Shown: one piece after another, positions 46,517-59,559 of the stretch
Numbering within the stretch: the first letter of the stretch is position 1
Layout of the letters: every line of letters starts with the position of its first letter
NCBI GenBank assembly: GCA_965153355.1
Contig: OZ231126.1
Coordinates: 84,878,001-84,942,000, forward strand
DNA: 64,000 bases
Origin: Flaccisagitta enflata
Taxonomy: Eukaryota; Chaetognatha; Sagittoidea; Aphragmophora
Direction of reading: 5' to 3'
The notes under the pieces: model-generated
What the model was told of the DNA's origin: nothing
Database searches by the model: none
The model's input: only the letters and a program-made list of their open reading frames with translations
Made by a program: the position numbers and the translations under genes

Positions 46517-46694
46517 TAAGTCGCGTTCACGCGACTCTACAACCCGCTTTGTTGTTCCATCCATCAGTCTGTCCATCCATCCGTTTGTCCGTCCTTCCAT
46601 CAAACTATACCTTTTCGACATAAACGGGGGATTACTGCATTACTGCTCCTGCCCACCAGCATGCGACTTATCTAGCCGTATATCCGTCCTTGTT
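46517..46694 (-). mobile_element. Helentron-like element, type B
   Basis: Hairpin GTCGCGTTCACGCGAC, CTCTACAACCCGCTTTGTTG, (GTCC/ATCC)n, TGCTCCTGCCCACCAGCATG plus CGACT, and GCCGTATATCCGTCCTTGTT. Confidence 0.65.
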
Positions 46695-46847
46695 CTTTTT
46701 TTTTTGTAACTTACTTTTGTGCAGTTCGATGGTTGGAGAACCGGCTCCGTTAGTCCGCGGAAATGCGTGGTAATGAATGGAAGACGGAAGCCCACTGGAA
46801 ACAAAAATGAAATGGGAGAACGAAATGAGGAAATTTAACGAAAACAG

Positions 46848-48145
46848 GTCGCCCAAGGGCAATATATGGTCAGCGATACCCGTTGCCCTGCTTTGCATGT
46901 TTATAAATTGGAGTGAGGGGAAGCAGGGCAGCAGCCCCGAAGAGGACAAAGTCCTTTAGAACACAGGGGACTTTCGTTCATCTGTCTGTTTGTCCGTCTG
47001 TTTGTTCATTCTCCATCCCCCTCATGCTCTCTCAGGCCAGAAATCTGCCCTCTCAGGGCTGAAATCTACCCTCTCAGGCCTGAAATCTGCCCTCTCATGC
47101 CTTGAATCTGAGAGGGCAGATTTAGGGCCTGAGAGGGCCTGAGAGGGCAGATATCAGACCTGAGAGGGCAGATTTCAAGCCAGGGAGGGCAAAATTAAGG
47201 TCGCCCAAGGGCAATATGTGGTCAGCGATACCCGTTGCCCTGCTTTGAGTGATTGTGAATTGGAGGGAGGGGGAAGCAGGGCAGCGGCCCCGAAGGGGAC
47301 GAAGTCCTGTAGAACACAGGGGGACTTTCGTTCGTCCTGCCTGAGAAAGGGGATGAGATGCTATAGAGGGCTGACCAAAGGCCTTCAAGAGCCTAAACTG
47401 AGGTCTAAGAAGGTTGATATAAGGCCTAAGAATGCCAATTGGAAGCTTGAGAGGGCTGACTTGAGGCTTGGGAGAGCTGGATCAAAGCTTGAAATCGGAG
47501 GACTGATTTGAAGCCTGAGAGCAATAAATTGAGGGTTAAATTTGAAGTCTGAGAGGCCTCATTTGAGGCCTGAGAGGCCAGGTTTGAGGCCTGAGAGGCC
47601 AGGTTTGAGGCCTGAGAGGCCAGGTTTGAGGCCTGAGAATTTAGATTTGAGGTCTGAGAGGCCTAATTTGAGGTTTGAGAGGCCAGATTTGAGGCCTGAG
47701 AGGTTGAATTTGAGGCCTGAGAGGCAAAATTTGAGGCCTGAGAGGCCAGATATGAGGCCTGAGAGGCCAGATTTGAGGCCTGAGAGGCCAGATTTGAGGC
47801 CTGAGAGGCCAGATTTGAGGCCTGAGAGGCCTGAGGGGGGGGACGCACAGACGAACGAACGAACGGACGGACGGACGGACGAACGAAAGACCCCCTGTGT
47901 TCTACAGGACTTCGTCTCCTTCGGGGCCGCTGCCCAAAAGGCAGATTCAAGGCCTGAGAGGGCAGATTTCAGGCCTGAGAGAGTAGATTTCAGCCTTGAG
48001 TGGGCAGATTTCAGCCTTGAGAGGGCAGATTTCCGGCCTAAGATGGTGGGGGGGAGGAATGAACGGACGGACGAACAAACGGATGAATGAACCAAAGTTC
48101 CCTGTGTTCTACAGGACTTTGTCCCCTTTGGGGCCGCTGCCCAAA
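46848..48145 (+). mobile_element. Cap-element cluster C10-C11
   Basis: Two partly tandem units each start GTCGCCCAAGGGCAATATRT..GGTCAGCGATACCCGTTGCC and a cap (46922 and 47278). C10's core inverts (GGCCTGAAATCTGCCCTCTC then GAGAGGGCAGATTTCAGGCC, about 47035-47200). C11's core is GAGGCCTGAGAGGCCAGATT units to 47840. Right caps CCTGTGTTCTACAGGACTTC..GGGGCCGCTGCCC occur twice (about 47893-47937 and 48100-48143). Glu/Arg/Pro-periodic ORFs are minisatellite translations. Confidence 0.6.
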
Positions 48146-48465
48146 TTGGGGGATCAAAATCTCATTTTACAAGTCCACACATATCTTGATGAGCGTAATT
48201 GGATTGTGGGAGGATCAGTTGGTAAGTCGGTGATTCTTTTTTCAACATGATGTAAACTTCCTCCTTACATAAACTACCTCTTTACAAATCTTTTTCTCTC
48301 ATCACTTTTCATCTCAAGAATAAAGACCTTTTCTCACTAAGAACTCGTCATTCGCGTGGGTTGGGGTAGAAGGAAGTAACTTTATCAATTGAGCAAGGAC
48401 TGACATCTTCCCTGCTACAGAGAAAGCGCGATATGAGACTATTACCTATCACGACAGTTACGATA

Positions 48466-48680
48466 GTCTTTTTAGTTGCGGACACGCAACTCTATAAGAG
48501 GCTTTGTCTGTCGGTCCGTCCGTCAGCCCGTCCGTTGGTCCATCCGTGGACACAAGTCGAAAAGTGCGAAAATAAGGGTTTTAGATGGTTTTTGTGTATG
48601 AGTGGGGGCATGGGGTATGAATGGGGATTGGATGCCCCTGCCCACCTGTCCGCAACGATATTGTGACCCCGCGTCACTTA
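48466..48680 (-). mobile_element. Helentron-like element, type A prime
   Basis: TTTTAGTTGCGGACACGCAA, CTCTATAAGAGGCTTTGTCT, (GTCC)n, GATGCCCCTGCCCACCTGTC plus CGCAACGATATTGTGACCCC. Complete. Confidence 0.7.
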
Positions 48681-48838
48681 TTTATCATTGTTAGCATTTT
48701 TTTTTTGGGGGGGGGGGGGAAGCAACGACCGCACCCCTTCTCTTTGATCTGGCTTCCAGTCTTTAACTTACCATTCCTATTCAACATTCCCATTCACCAT
48801 ACTGATAACTAATCACAAAAAGTTCACGCTGACCTGCA

Positions 48839-49427
48839 ATTACACGCTTTTCATTTTATAAGAACATGGATTTTTGAAGTGAGCCACAGCGTTCTTAATT
48901 TTAGCCTTGTTTTAAGGCTCAAGCGTTCTTAACATGTTATTTTTGAATGAGATAATTTATTTTTGATTACACTTTTTATTTTTTATAAGAATCTAGTTTA
49001 TAAGAACATCAAGCCTTGAAATTGCTCAAAAATTAAGAACATTGTAGTTATTTTACTAGTAGCTATCTCTATCTCTTTTGAAGGCTTCAGAAAAAAAATG
49101 ACGTTCTTTTAAAAAATAAAAAGTGTATATGTTTATATCATTATAATGGTATATTTTAAGCAGTTGTTAACAAAACATTTTCATTATATAAAAAGAAATG
49201 TTAGATTGATATTTGATGAATAATGAATTATCATTTTAAAAATCATTATCAAAATATCAATCATTTAGGGTTTTTCATCTAATTTTACTAGTTTTTTGAA
49301 AAAAATATCATTATCTTCAATAAATCTAAGGCTCAGCATATTCTTACGATGTTTTTATTTTTTTGCCAAATCTGAGGCTGATGGTCTTATAAACAGTGTT
49401 CTTATAAAAAGAATAGCGTGTATCAAC
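48839..49427. mobile_element. Family F-like TIR element
   Basis: TTACACGCTTTTCATTTTAT plus AAGAACAT, and the inverted right end TTCTTATAAAAAGAATAGCG plus TGTA. Internal AAGAAC/GTTCTTA repeats parallel the AAGCAC/GTGCTTA repeats of the 42149 and 57431 elements. Confidence 0.5.
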
Positions 49428-49604
49428 GTATATGGTTCTGTCCACCGACTGAACCAACTTTCAGTGTTGCTCATTAAAAATTTTTTTCTGGGAAAAAAAA
49501 TGATCAACTTTTTGCAATATTTTCTGTTTTCCAAAATGAAAAACTTTTTTGTGGAACTTATATACATTTTTAAACAATAAAAACATTTTTTTTTCTCACC
49601 TTTA

Positions 49605-50222
49605 TACCCAATATACAAGCATATTTTGGTATGTTACCTGACTGTGCCAATAAACTCATAAGATAGCAGGTTGTTTCTTGCCATGATCAATATATCATTT
49701 GCAACCTGACTGTGCTAATGAACTCATGATATGGCAGCTATTTTTCAATTATCATCAATACGTTATTCTTAACTACGCCAAAATATCTACAAAAGGCAGG
49801 CTGTTTCCTATCATCTTCAATATATCATTTTGTGATCTAATTGTGCCAATGAACTCATAAGAGAGCAGCCTATTTCATCGTGATCAATATATCATTTTAC
49901 TACCTAACTCTACCAATATTTACAAATATCGGGTTATTTTCCATCATCTTTAATGTATCATTTTATCAACTGACTGTGCCATTGAACTCATAAGGTGGCA
50001 GCTTATGTTTCCTAACATCGTCCATACATCATTTTGTTACCTAATTGTGCCAATCTACGCACAAGATAACGGGTTGTTTCCCATCATTGTCAATATATCA
50101 TTTTGCCACCTGATTGTGCCAATATACTCACAAGATAGCGGGTTCTTTCCCATCATTGTCAATATATCATTTTGTCACCTAACTGTGTCAATGTACTCAC
50201 GAGATAGCGGGTTGTTTCCCCT
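49605..50222. repeat. ~9 tandem units of 66-70 bp, overlapping exon end
   Basis: Unit: AATATATCATTTTGTNACCT, AACTGTGCCAATGAACTCAT, AAGATAGCGGGTTGTTTCCC, ATCATNNTC. The last unit runs into the 3' end of the minus-strand exon (50201). Units at 50126-50131 and 50195-50200 read GTGAGT on the minus strand. Confidence 0.8.
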
Positions 50223-51698
50223 CGGTTTCCTTCATCGACTTTCCATTTTCCGTTGCTTGAGTCAGACACGGTTGATTTATCATCATTCTCTTGTCAGCTG
50301 AAGTCAATTTGCATTTCTCGTTCCCACGTCGGGTCCCCGCTGACGTTGCCGCCGAAGCCGATGATGCGGAAGCCGTAGCCGCCAACGAAGCCGCTTGCTT
50401 TCCTTTTTCATCAAATTCCGACGCCGACGCCGACACCGACACCGACGCCGACGCCGACGCCGACGCCGGCGGTTTTCCACAGTCGAGGCCGCCGATGCCG
50501 CCGATGCGGCCGCCGCCGCCGCTTCGAGCACCGGCGGCGCCATCGAGTGACCCACGCCGGCCGATTTCCTTTACCCTTGAGAGTTTCCTGCTAGCATCGT
50601 GGATGTCTCCTCTAAAACTTCCTCCATAACGTAGTTCGTCTTCAACTTCATCGTCGTAACCGAAATCGGCGACGCGAAAATTTTTAGACGACTGAGTTTT
50701 AATCAACTTCTTCTTAGCAGAAGACAAATTTGACGAGTAAGAAGAAGAAGCGGAAGAGGTCACAGGAAAAGAAGAAGCGGAACGCCGCAGTGGCGCAAAA
50801 TGAGTGGCTAAATAAGGGGAAGTACAAGAGGCGGCGGAAGCGGCGGCGGCGGCGGTGACAGAGGTAGAGGAGGAGGAGAAAGGGAAGGAGGAAGAGGAGG
50901 AGGTGGTGATCAAAGTGGGTCCGGCGGAACGACTGCCGGAGGAAGAAGGACGACCGCGATGGACGGCCGAAGGAATTTCCAGGCGGAGATGCGCCGGACG
51001 ACGATTTTTGGGAGATGTGCATGTGCTGGTGGTTTTGACGGGGGTTTTGGTAGCGGAGGAGGAGCAAGAGGAGGAAGAGGGTTGACTAGATCGTGGCCTT
51101 TCTGAAACGGAGCGATGAAATATAGAGAATGGGGGAGAAGGAGAAGTGGGCGGGGAAGGTGGTTGAAGATATATCGGCGGTATGGGAGTAGGAGGAGGAG
51201 GAGATGGTGTAGGGCAGACTGGAGTGAAGAAAGGAAGAGAAGAGGCGGCTTTCACGGAATCTGACGGAGGAGGCGGCTCAAAATCGGCGGAAAAGGAGCA
51301 ACGTGAGGAATGAGGAGGAGCAGGAGGTGGTGGAGGAAGAAGAGGAATGGGCCGAGGAAGAGGAGAAGTTTGAAGAACCGGAGAGAATAACGGGATTGGT
51401 CTGAGCAAGGCCGACGGAGAAGATGGAGAAGATGGACGATAGAAGAAATCGCCTCCTTTCGTAAAGGAGGGACTGGGAGTTGGTGGGGGTGAGTGGTTGG
51501 GATGGGAAAAAGAGTAAGAGAAAGGCGGTGATAGTAAGAACGACGATGTTGACGCCGATGGAGATGTGGAAGACGTTGACCCGTGCTTTGTAGAAGGATA
51601 AACGTCTGAGAGAAATCGGGCTTCTTCGTCTTCATTTCCGATAAAGGAATCCAGTCTGTAGTTGACGTCGTCGTTGTCGTTGTTGTTTTTGTCATCGT
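50201..51698 (-). CDS. Probable internal exon of a Ser/Pro/Ala-rich protein, unknown function
   Basis: A 1,498-bp open stretch bounded on the minus strand by a strong acceptor (pyrimidine tract then TTTTGCCAG, exon from 51698) and a GTGAGT donor (50200-50195); the only stop lies in the donor. Phases 1 and 2, 498 full codons. It starts with an acidic Asp/Asn stretch, NYRLDSFIGNEDEEARFL, then about 170 residues rich in Pro and Ser, a basic patch (KNRRPAHLRLEIP), Ser and Ala runs, a more complex segment (about residues 340-400: KNFRVADFGYDDEVEDELRY, KEIGRRGSLDG with an RRxS kinase-like site), and a Ser-Ala run encoded by a GCC/GTC-type repeat. No catalytic domain is recognised. The composition suggests a disordered regulatory or scaffold protein. 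If the donor is not used, the frame ends at TGA after 50199. Neighbouring exons are not identified. Confidence 0.6.
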
Positions 51699-51763
51699 CT
51701 GGCAAAAGGAAAGGAATGATGAAAAAAAGTATTAATACTATCAATCAGTAGCCGCCGAAGTAA

Positions 51764-52196
51764 TTTTTAGTCGCGTACACGCGACTCTATGACCCACTCT
51801 GTCCGTCGTTCGGTCGGTCGATCCGTAACGCTTAACTTTTTTTTTGTCTTCCGTCATTTTAGAGTCATTTTAAGTTATTCAAAGTCATTTAAAGTTATCT
51901 CAGGTCATGATAAGTCATTTTTCATTATTTGAAATTTTGTCATTTTTTGCCATTCTTAGTCATTTTGGTCTTTTGGTCTTTTGTCTTTTAGTCTTTTAGT
52001 CTTTTAGTCTTTTCATCTTTTAGTCTTTTAGTCTTTTGGTTTTTTAACTATTTTAGTCTGTTAGCCTTTTAATCTTTTAGTCTTTTGATCTTTTGGTCTA
52101 ATAGTCACTTAGTCTCTGTGTCATTTGGTCATTATGTCTTTTGGTTTTTTGGTCCTAACAACCGCACGCGACCGTAAGGTGTTGGCCTTGTTTCGT
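51764..52196 (-). mobile_element. Helentron-like type B long form (TTTTAGTC core), in the intron
   Basis: Hairpin GTCGCGTACACGCGAC, GTCGTTCGGTCGGTCG, AAGTCATTTTAAGTT then TCTTTTAGTCTTTTAGTC repeats, and end CGCACGCGACCGTAAGGTGT plus TGGCCTTGTTT. It lies about 65 bp upstream of the exon acceptor. Confidence 0.7.
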
Positions 52197-52829
52197 CAAA
52201 TGTGTAGGTGGATTTTTTTTGGGTTTTTTTCAGTCTTCTTCACCTTTATGTTTACAAGACGATTATAAAATGAATCGTTTATTGAACGCCAGTTGTTAAT
52301 AAGTTGCACTGAGACTATCCAATGCGGAATTTGCCCAAATGAGCATTTCACTCGATTGATTCTCTTTAAAACGGCTCATAAAGAATGACCGCCCGTGTCT
52401 GTCTGACTGTCTGACTGTCTGTCTGTCTATCTGTCTTTCAATCTGTAAAGCTCATCTGAGCTGAATCTACTCATTAGGTCATTCCGGCTTCCATATTTAA
52501 AGGAGGCATGAAATTGAAATCATTGCTTCCGCTTTTCGCTTTCTATCTCAATCCTCTCAACAAACAACACCCCCATCCATATTAAAATAACTCTTCATGA
52601 ATAAGTCATGAAATGTTGAGCCGGTCAGATGTCACACCAGCCTTGTGATCTTTGACCTCTTTGATCCATTCTCGATGTGAGTGACCTGGGGAATGGCCAC
52701 AGCCCACAGGTGAATGACCTAGGGAATGGCTACATGTGAGTGACCTTTCGTAAAGGCAAAGATCTTTGGTGATGAAAGACAAAGACAACGCTTGTATCAA
52801 TTTTCATAATTCACAAATAAACTGGGATG
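52197..52829. other. No gene seen
   Basis: A short (CTGT)n patch (52397-52437) and GTGAGTGACCTGGGGAATGG repeats (about 52675-52755). Otherwise unassigned. Confidence 0.5.
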
Positions 52830-52917
52830 TGGAGGATGGGATAGCTTCAAGTATTTGAACTGCAAAATGGAAGTGAAAGTGGCATGAAAATCAACCGCTT
52901 CCACATTTCTACCCCTT
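52830..52917. mobile_element. Partial copy of hAT-type MITE family J
   Basis: GAGGATGGGATAGCTTCAAG..GGCATGAAAATCAACCGCTT plus CCACATTTCTACC matches the right part of the 53743-53878 element. Confidence 0.55.
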
Positions 52918-53184
52918 AAATGGCGTGCATGCAACTCGATATCTATAACCCGCTTTGTATGTCGATCGGTCGGCCGGTCTCGTCTTGGTCCATCTATCGG
53001 TCGGTCATTCGTTCGGGTACGGTCTAGTAGGCCTTGTCTGTAGGACTCTTCATAACACTTTGCTTCTTTAGCGTTTACGATCAGTTTCTGCACAACTGCC
53101 CCTGCCAAAATGCTCGACAAGCCTCTTTGCGACTGCTCCAACCCATCCACAAGCGACTTGGCTGGCATTGTATCCGGTCTTAAT
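52918..53184 (-). mobile_element. Decayed Helentron-like type B
   Basis: GGCGTGCATGCAACTCGATA, TATAACCCGCTTTGTATGTC, GGTCGGCCGGTC, CCAACCCATCCACAAGCGAC, TTGTATCCGGTCTT. Confidence 0.5.
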
Positions 53185-53278
53185 TAAAGTATATTTGTTT
53201 AATTAGAGTGTCTCTTGGTTATACGTCTAGCTGTGTGCATGTAAATATCGTGTGCCGACCAATCGGGAAAGAGCGAGA

Positions 53279-53610
<332 letters not shown>

Positions 53611-53742
53611 TTTTTGTCTTTATTTTTGTTCTTTTTCTTTTTTCTCTTTTTATTTCTTTCAGAATTAGGAACATCAAGAAAACAAACAAAATAAGACGTC
53701 TCAGGGCTCCGAATTCGGAACAACGATATGTACCCGCGAGAG

Positions 53743-53878
53743 TAGGGATGTGGAAGCGATTGACCACTTCCAATTAGGAGGATGGGATAGCTACTAGTAT
53801 TTGAACTGTAAAATGGAAGCGGAAGCGGAAGCGGAAGCGGTGGAAGCGGCATGAAAATCGACCGCTTCCACATCCCTA
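53743..53878. mobile_element. hAT-type MITE, 136 bp, perfect 8-bp target duplication
   Basis: Ends TAGGGATGTGGAAGCG and CGCTTCCACATCCCTA are inverted. Flanks CGCGAGAG (53735-53742 and 53879-53886) are identical 8-bp repeats. The interior has (GGAAGC)n. Confidence 0.88.
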
Positions 53879-53886
53879 CGCGAGAG

Positions 53887-53893
53887 AGGGAGA

Positions 53894-53979
<86 letters not shown>

Positions 53980-54016
53980 AGAGAGAAAGAGAGAGAGGAA
54001 GAGAGAAAGAGAGAGG
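53887..54016. repeat. (GA)n microsatellite
   Basis: GA dinucleotides with GAAAG interruptions at both edges. Confidence 0.95.
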
Positions 54017-54654
54017 CTTTGGAGAACGTAGAAAATTGGCAAATAGTATTTAGGATGCAGTGTACGGGAAGAAGAAATTTCATGCGTCATTTTGATTTAT
54101 CAAATATTTTTGTAGTATCTTTTTTTAATTTATTTCATTGAATAAACATTTTTTAAATGTCGAACAATAAATTTTTGTATAGATAATCTCTGATATGCAG
54201 ATTTGTTGTACATAAAGTATTGAAAAGAGGTTGAAAAAAGAAGATTTTTTATAGAAAATTATACTTTATCTCACTTCTATTAGGTGAAATTATATCATCG
54301 CATAGAAATAAAGAAATTTGCATTTCTAAACACATAGCCTTTTTTTAAAAACATATAGGAAAAGAGCCATGTTCTTGAAAATGCAAAATTTTCTTTTCTG
54401 AGGTCGTGATATAATTTCATTTAACAACCTTTTTTAATTTTGCTCACCATTTTTCTAAGGAATTCAAATATTCAATTTTTATTTCTGATCATTTTGAATT
54501 ATGATAGTTTTTAATTATAAAACCATATCACAAGCAAAAAATGAAATGAAAGCAAAATTTCCTGTTCCTGTACACCATGACTTAGAAAAAACCTGAAGGA
54601 TAGACAATCTATATAATGTTTTTTAGATTCTAAATAATGAGAAAACTTCAAGAC
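54017..54654. other. No gene seen; family H relic
   Basis: 54282-54415 (TAGGTGAAATTATATCATCG..CTGAGGTCGTGATATAATTT) is a palindromic relative of 161-301. The rest is AT-rich. Confidence 0.45.
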
Positions 54655-55620
54655 TTGTAACTCAGATTCTAAATTACCAGTAATGGCAGCTGTCGCCTTG
54701 AGGAAAAAAGTCGTAAAAATTGATCATTTTTTTTCAAGTTTTTATCTTCAATCCCTGCATTTTTTTTTAGTTGCGTGCACTTCACTCTACAACCCGCTCT
54801 GTCCGTCTGTCAGTCCCACTTAGCTTTTTTTTGCCGCCTCTGCCCACCACATGCAATTAAGGTAGCCATGTATCCGGCCTTGTTATTTGTTAGATCAAAT
54901 CAAGAGCCATTGGGTGTATTGATTGCAGTAAAAATCAGAGAAAAATAAAACTGAACCAAATAAGCTAAATGCAGTGAAATACTCAAAATCACTCAACAAG
55001 ATATCCAGCTTTGCTCACTGAAATACTTTCTTTTATTTGCATGCTCAATAAAAACATTATTTCATCCTGTAAAAAATCAGAAAAAAAAACTGAGCTAAAT
55101 GAGCTAGAATACTCAATATCACCCTCACAGATGAGCAGCTCTGCTCTTTGACATATTTTCTTATAGCTGCTCGCATAAACATGTATCAAGATATCTATTC
55201 ATTTGTCGCATTTAAAATCAGGCTGAGCTAAATGAGCTGAATAAGCTAAAATGCTCAAAACACCCTCACAGAGGAGCAGCTATGCTCATAAATATGTTTT
55301 CTTGTATTTGCATGCTCAAACAAAAATAAATACACTCCTTTATTGATCCTATTTAAAAAAAATAAAAAAATCGAAAAAAATTCAATTTGAATTTTTCGTA
55401 AATAAATCTTTAAAAATTCATTGCGCAAAAAATATTCGCTGTAGAGCATTCTGCTTGGCGCCAACTGAAAGAGATTTATCAAATTTACTTGCCCTGTAAA
55501 TTTTGTCCGAGGGTGCAATCAGCCGGATGAGTTCCGAAATTTCCCCATAAGAAAATGAAAATCCTGTTTCTCTCAAAAAGTCGAGGACTGACTTCGACTA
55601 ATTTCCTGATGATACTGTAT
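54655..55620. mobile_element. Family G element copy, interrupted and truncated
   Basis: TTACCAGTAATGGCAGCTGT to TTGACTTCGACT-like sequence follows 10168-10995 in order, including the tandem GAGCTAAATGAGCTA units. It is split by a type B Helentron-like copy at 54767-54885, and the right terminal repeat is replaced by (GA)n(CA)n. Confidence 0.65.
54767..54885 (-). mobile_element. Short Helentron-like type B inserted in family G
   Basis: TTTTTAGTTGCGTGCACTTC, CTCTACAACCCGCTCTGTCC, GTCAGTCCCACTTAGC, TCTGCCCACCACATGCAATT, GTAGCCATGTATCCGGCCTT plus GTT. Comparison with the 10099-11423 copy places the insertion in a T-rich run. Confidence 0.65.
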
Positions 55621-55621
55621 G

Positions 55622-56764
<1,143 letters not shown>

Positions 56765-56962
56765 TTTTAGTCGCGTGCTACGCGACTCTACACCCCGCTA
56801 TGTCCGTCCGTCGATTGGTCGGTCGGTCGGTCGGTTGGTTCCCTTTTTACTTTTTCGGCGTTTTTGAGCTTTTTGAGCATACAGCTCCTTCCCAGACGCC
56901 CAAGTGACCTTCTCCAGCACTGCTCCTGCCCACCCGCATGCGACTAGGGTAGCCGGCCTTGT
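56765..56962 (-). mobile_element. Helentron-like element, type B
   Basis: Hairpin GTCGCGTGCTACGCGAC, CTCTACACCCCGCTATGTCC, (GGTC)n, ACTGCTCCTGCCCACCCGCA plus TGCGACT, GGTAGCCGGCCTTGTT (with the internal GTGTATCC deleted). Confidence 0.7.
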
Positions 56963-57430
56963 TCACTTTGCGTTCTAGCAAATATTTTTGTCGTTTAGTC
57001 GCTTTTTAGTCACTTTACAACCTACTATGACGGTCGAATGCCTGGTTGGCCGATCGGTCCGCACAGTCCGTCGTGATGGGAAAAAAATCAAACTGTTGAA
57101 AGTTTAAAATCGCCTTACACAAGCTATTACTCATTTTTCTCAAACCCAATGTCAATGGACATCAACATCAATGGAGCTCTTCGGAGGTTTTGCGCTTTGG
57201 TAATGTATTGGTATCATCACCTTTGTGATTTGATGGATGTGTTTTGAACGGGTGAATGTTTGACTTATTGATGCTAGGTCAACAGGCAGTGTTGCCTTTA
57301 CTAGGTAAATGAATTTGAATTTGAATTGGCCCCAGTAAACCTGAGTAATTGAATCCCAATAATTGCGAGTGCCGAAAACAGTTTTACTCAAGTATTATGA
57401 AGCGCAAAAGTTAGTCTAGGCTTAATTTGC
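56963..57430. other. No gene seen
   Basis: A decayed GTCGCTTTTTAGTCAC..GGCCGATCGGTCC fragment near 56998-57072 may be another Helentron-like remnant. The rest is unassigned. Confidence 0.4.
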
Positions 57431-58173
57431 ATACACTTTTTTTTTTATATAAGCACCTCGTTTATAAGCACGCCCAGCCTCAGATATTGGGAAAATTTAA
57501 GCACATTGCTAAGCACGCTCCAGGCTGAGATTTCTAATTGGAAAAATTTTTTTGGTAAATTTGGAAAACATGCTAATTTTTAGATATTTTTGGTTGGAAT
57601 TTTATAAAAACCAATAGAAACTTTTATAGAAATTGTAATTATCTATAATATCAATCTATCAGTATATTCAGGATTTTGATAGTGATAGAAATAATTTAAT
57701 TTCTAACAATATTTAAGAATATTATTGCTTAGATGCTATTGTTGATAAGAATTTATTGCTGTATCAATGACTACAAAAAAAATAATATATCATGATACTA
57801 AATAACATTAAAAACTAAAAACTGTTTATATTAAATCAAGATAGTAGTCTCATCCTATATACGAAAGTAAGACCACATCAGTGAATGATACTGTATATTT
57901 TTATATACAAAATACATTCATTACTGTATTTTATTCTAAATTCAAGGTGCTTATACTATACTTAATTCAATGTGCTTATACTATACAACACTCTGCATTT
58001 CTGTTTTCTATACCCTACTGTGTACCCTGTTCTAGTCTGAATAGGAAAATTACTTACTGATAAATGATAAGCACGCATTTAAGCACATTTCAGCCTCGAA
58101 AACGAGATTTTGCTAAGCACGCTCAGCCTCAGCCGAAAAATTAGCGTGCTTATATAAAAAAAAAAGTGTAATT
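57431..58173. mobile_element. Family F TIR element, 743 bp
   Basis: TACACTTTTTTTTTTATATA..AGCACCTCG left and GTGCTTATATAAAAAAAAAA plus GTGTA right. The interior matches the left 240 bp and right 120 bp of the 42149-44281 copy, without its inserts. Confidence 0.7.
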
Positions 58174-58337
58174 AAAAAGTCAGAGATTGAGCTCAATCTC
58201 AGCCCATAGTTAATTGCGCAATTACGCGCATCAGAGTTAGCGTTATACCAAGGAGTAAGACAAGGAAAAGAACTGAAAATTGATCAAGATTGAGGATCCT
58301 AGAAGATCCTGATTTTTTTCCCATCGCTTATTATTCT

Positions 58338-58502
58338 GATTGATTGTGGTCCGTTTGTCTGTTACACAGCTTTTTTTGCAATAACAGGCCGTTTTTGCAT
58401 TACTGCTCCTGCCCAAATATTTGATTAGCCTTTTACATCACTAACCCTGGTTACCCTGCCCACCCGCACGCAACTTGGGTAGCCATGAATCCGGCCGTGT
58501 TC
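58338..58502 (-). mobile_element. Helentron-like type B far-end fragment
   Basis: TTACTGCTCCTGCCCAAATA, TACCCTGCCCACCCGCACGC plus AACTT, GGGTAGCCATGAATCCGGCC. No hairpin end. Confidence 0.45.
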
Positions 58503-58896
58503 ATTTTATATCTTATTTTGTTATTTCCATTGCAATGCCATTAAGACTTGTTTCATAACATCAGCAATTCGCATGTTATAGCGTATTGCACTGTCAAAAC
58601 AAATTAACTGACCTTTTTCTTTAAATAACAGTAAAGTTTCCTCATGATCCATGTCTTAGCGCCATCGAGATGGGCGCCACAGTCGCGCGAAATCGTTGTT
58701 TTGATCTTCATTGAATATTTAGCCATGAAGATTTGTTAAATATGTATGCTTGTTGCGATTGACATCATTTCTTTTCCTAAATAGATTGTTCTTGACTCTT
58801 TCTCTTTTGAAAAGGAAAAAAATTGAATTTCTTTTCGTTTTCCCTACAGCATTTCCATTGGCTTTTTCAAAAACTATTCTCTTTCTCCATCTTCTC

Positions 58897-58986
58897 TTTC
58901 TTCTTCTTCTTCTTCTTCTTCTTCTTCTTCTTCTTCTTCTTCTTCTTCTTCTTCTTCTTCTTCTTCTTCTTCTTCTTCTTCTTCTT
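58897..58986. repeat. (CTT)n microsatellite
   Basis: About 30 CTT units ending directly at a MITE. Leu, Phe or Arg homopolymer ORFs are artefacts. Confidence 0.95.
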
Positions 58987-58989
58987 TTA

Positions 58990-59557
58990 CAGTATGATCC
59001 ATCTCGTTTGCAACATATGATGAGGATGTAACTCAAAAAGTGATAAAGATGATTAAATTATGAAAAAAAAATCTCTGAAAGATAAATGGCATTTTTGCCT
59101 GAATAACTCTTAACAATTTTTGAAAAAAATTCTGATGCGATGGGCATATAAAGAGATTGAAGACAATTTTTGCAATAAAAAAACTTTTTTATTGTTTTTT
59201 TCCTAAATAATGCCAACAGGTCTTTTTTTTTTTAGTTTGTTTCCATGAAATATATCCAATATCTTTAATTTAGAGCCAGTCTAGTGTCAAAAACTCAAAT
59301 GTTCAGAAATATAATTGATGACTGATGGCGTGACAAAATTTTTTTAGTATGTAAAATTGTAGTATGCAAAATTTTTTAAGTATGTAAACTATGTATGCAA
59401 GAAGAAAAGTAATTTTTTTTGAAAAAATCTCAAAGAATGGTTCATAAAAAAAATGCCAGACAGTTATCTTTCAGAGACTTTTTTCAGAATTTAATCATCT
59501 TTATTACTTTTTGAGTTACGACCTCATCAAATGTTGCAAACAAGATGGATCATACTG
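58990..59557. mobile_element. Tc1/mariner-type MITE, 568 bp, ~105-bp inverted ends
   Basis: CAGTATGATCCATCTCGTTT and AAACAAGATGGATCATACTG are inverted; similarity extends through GTAACTCAAAAAGTGATAAA and CTCTGAAAGATAA. TA flanks both ends (58988-58989, 59558-59559). Confidence 0.8.
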
Positions 59558-59559
59558 TA

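Noticed and set aside
50304-51695. Arg-rich, Glu-rich and His/Leu-rich ORFs opposite or out of frame with the 50201-51698 exon
   Set aside because: Shadow frames of the GC-rich exon; they lack splice-consistent boundaries.
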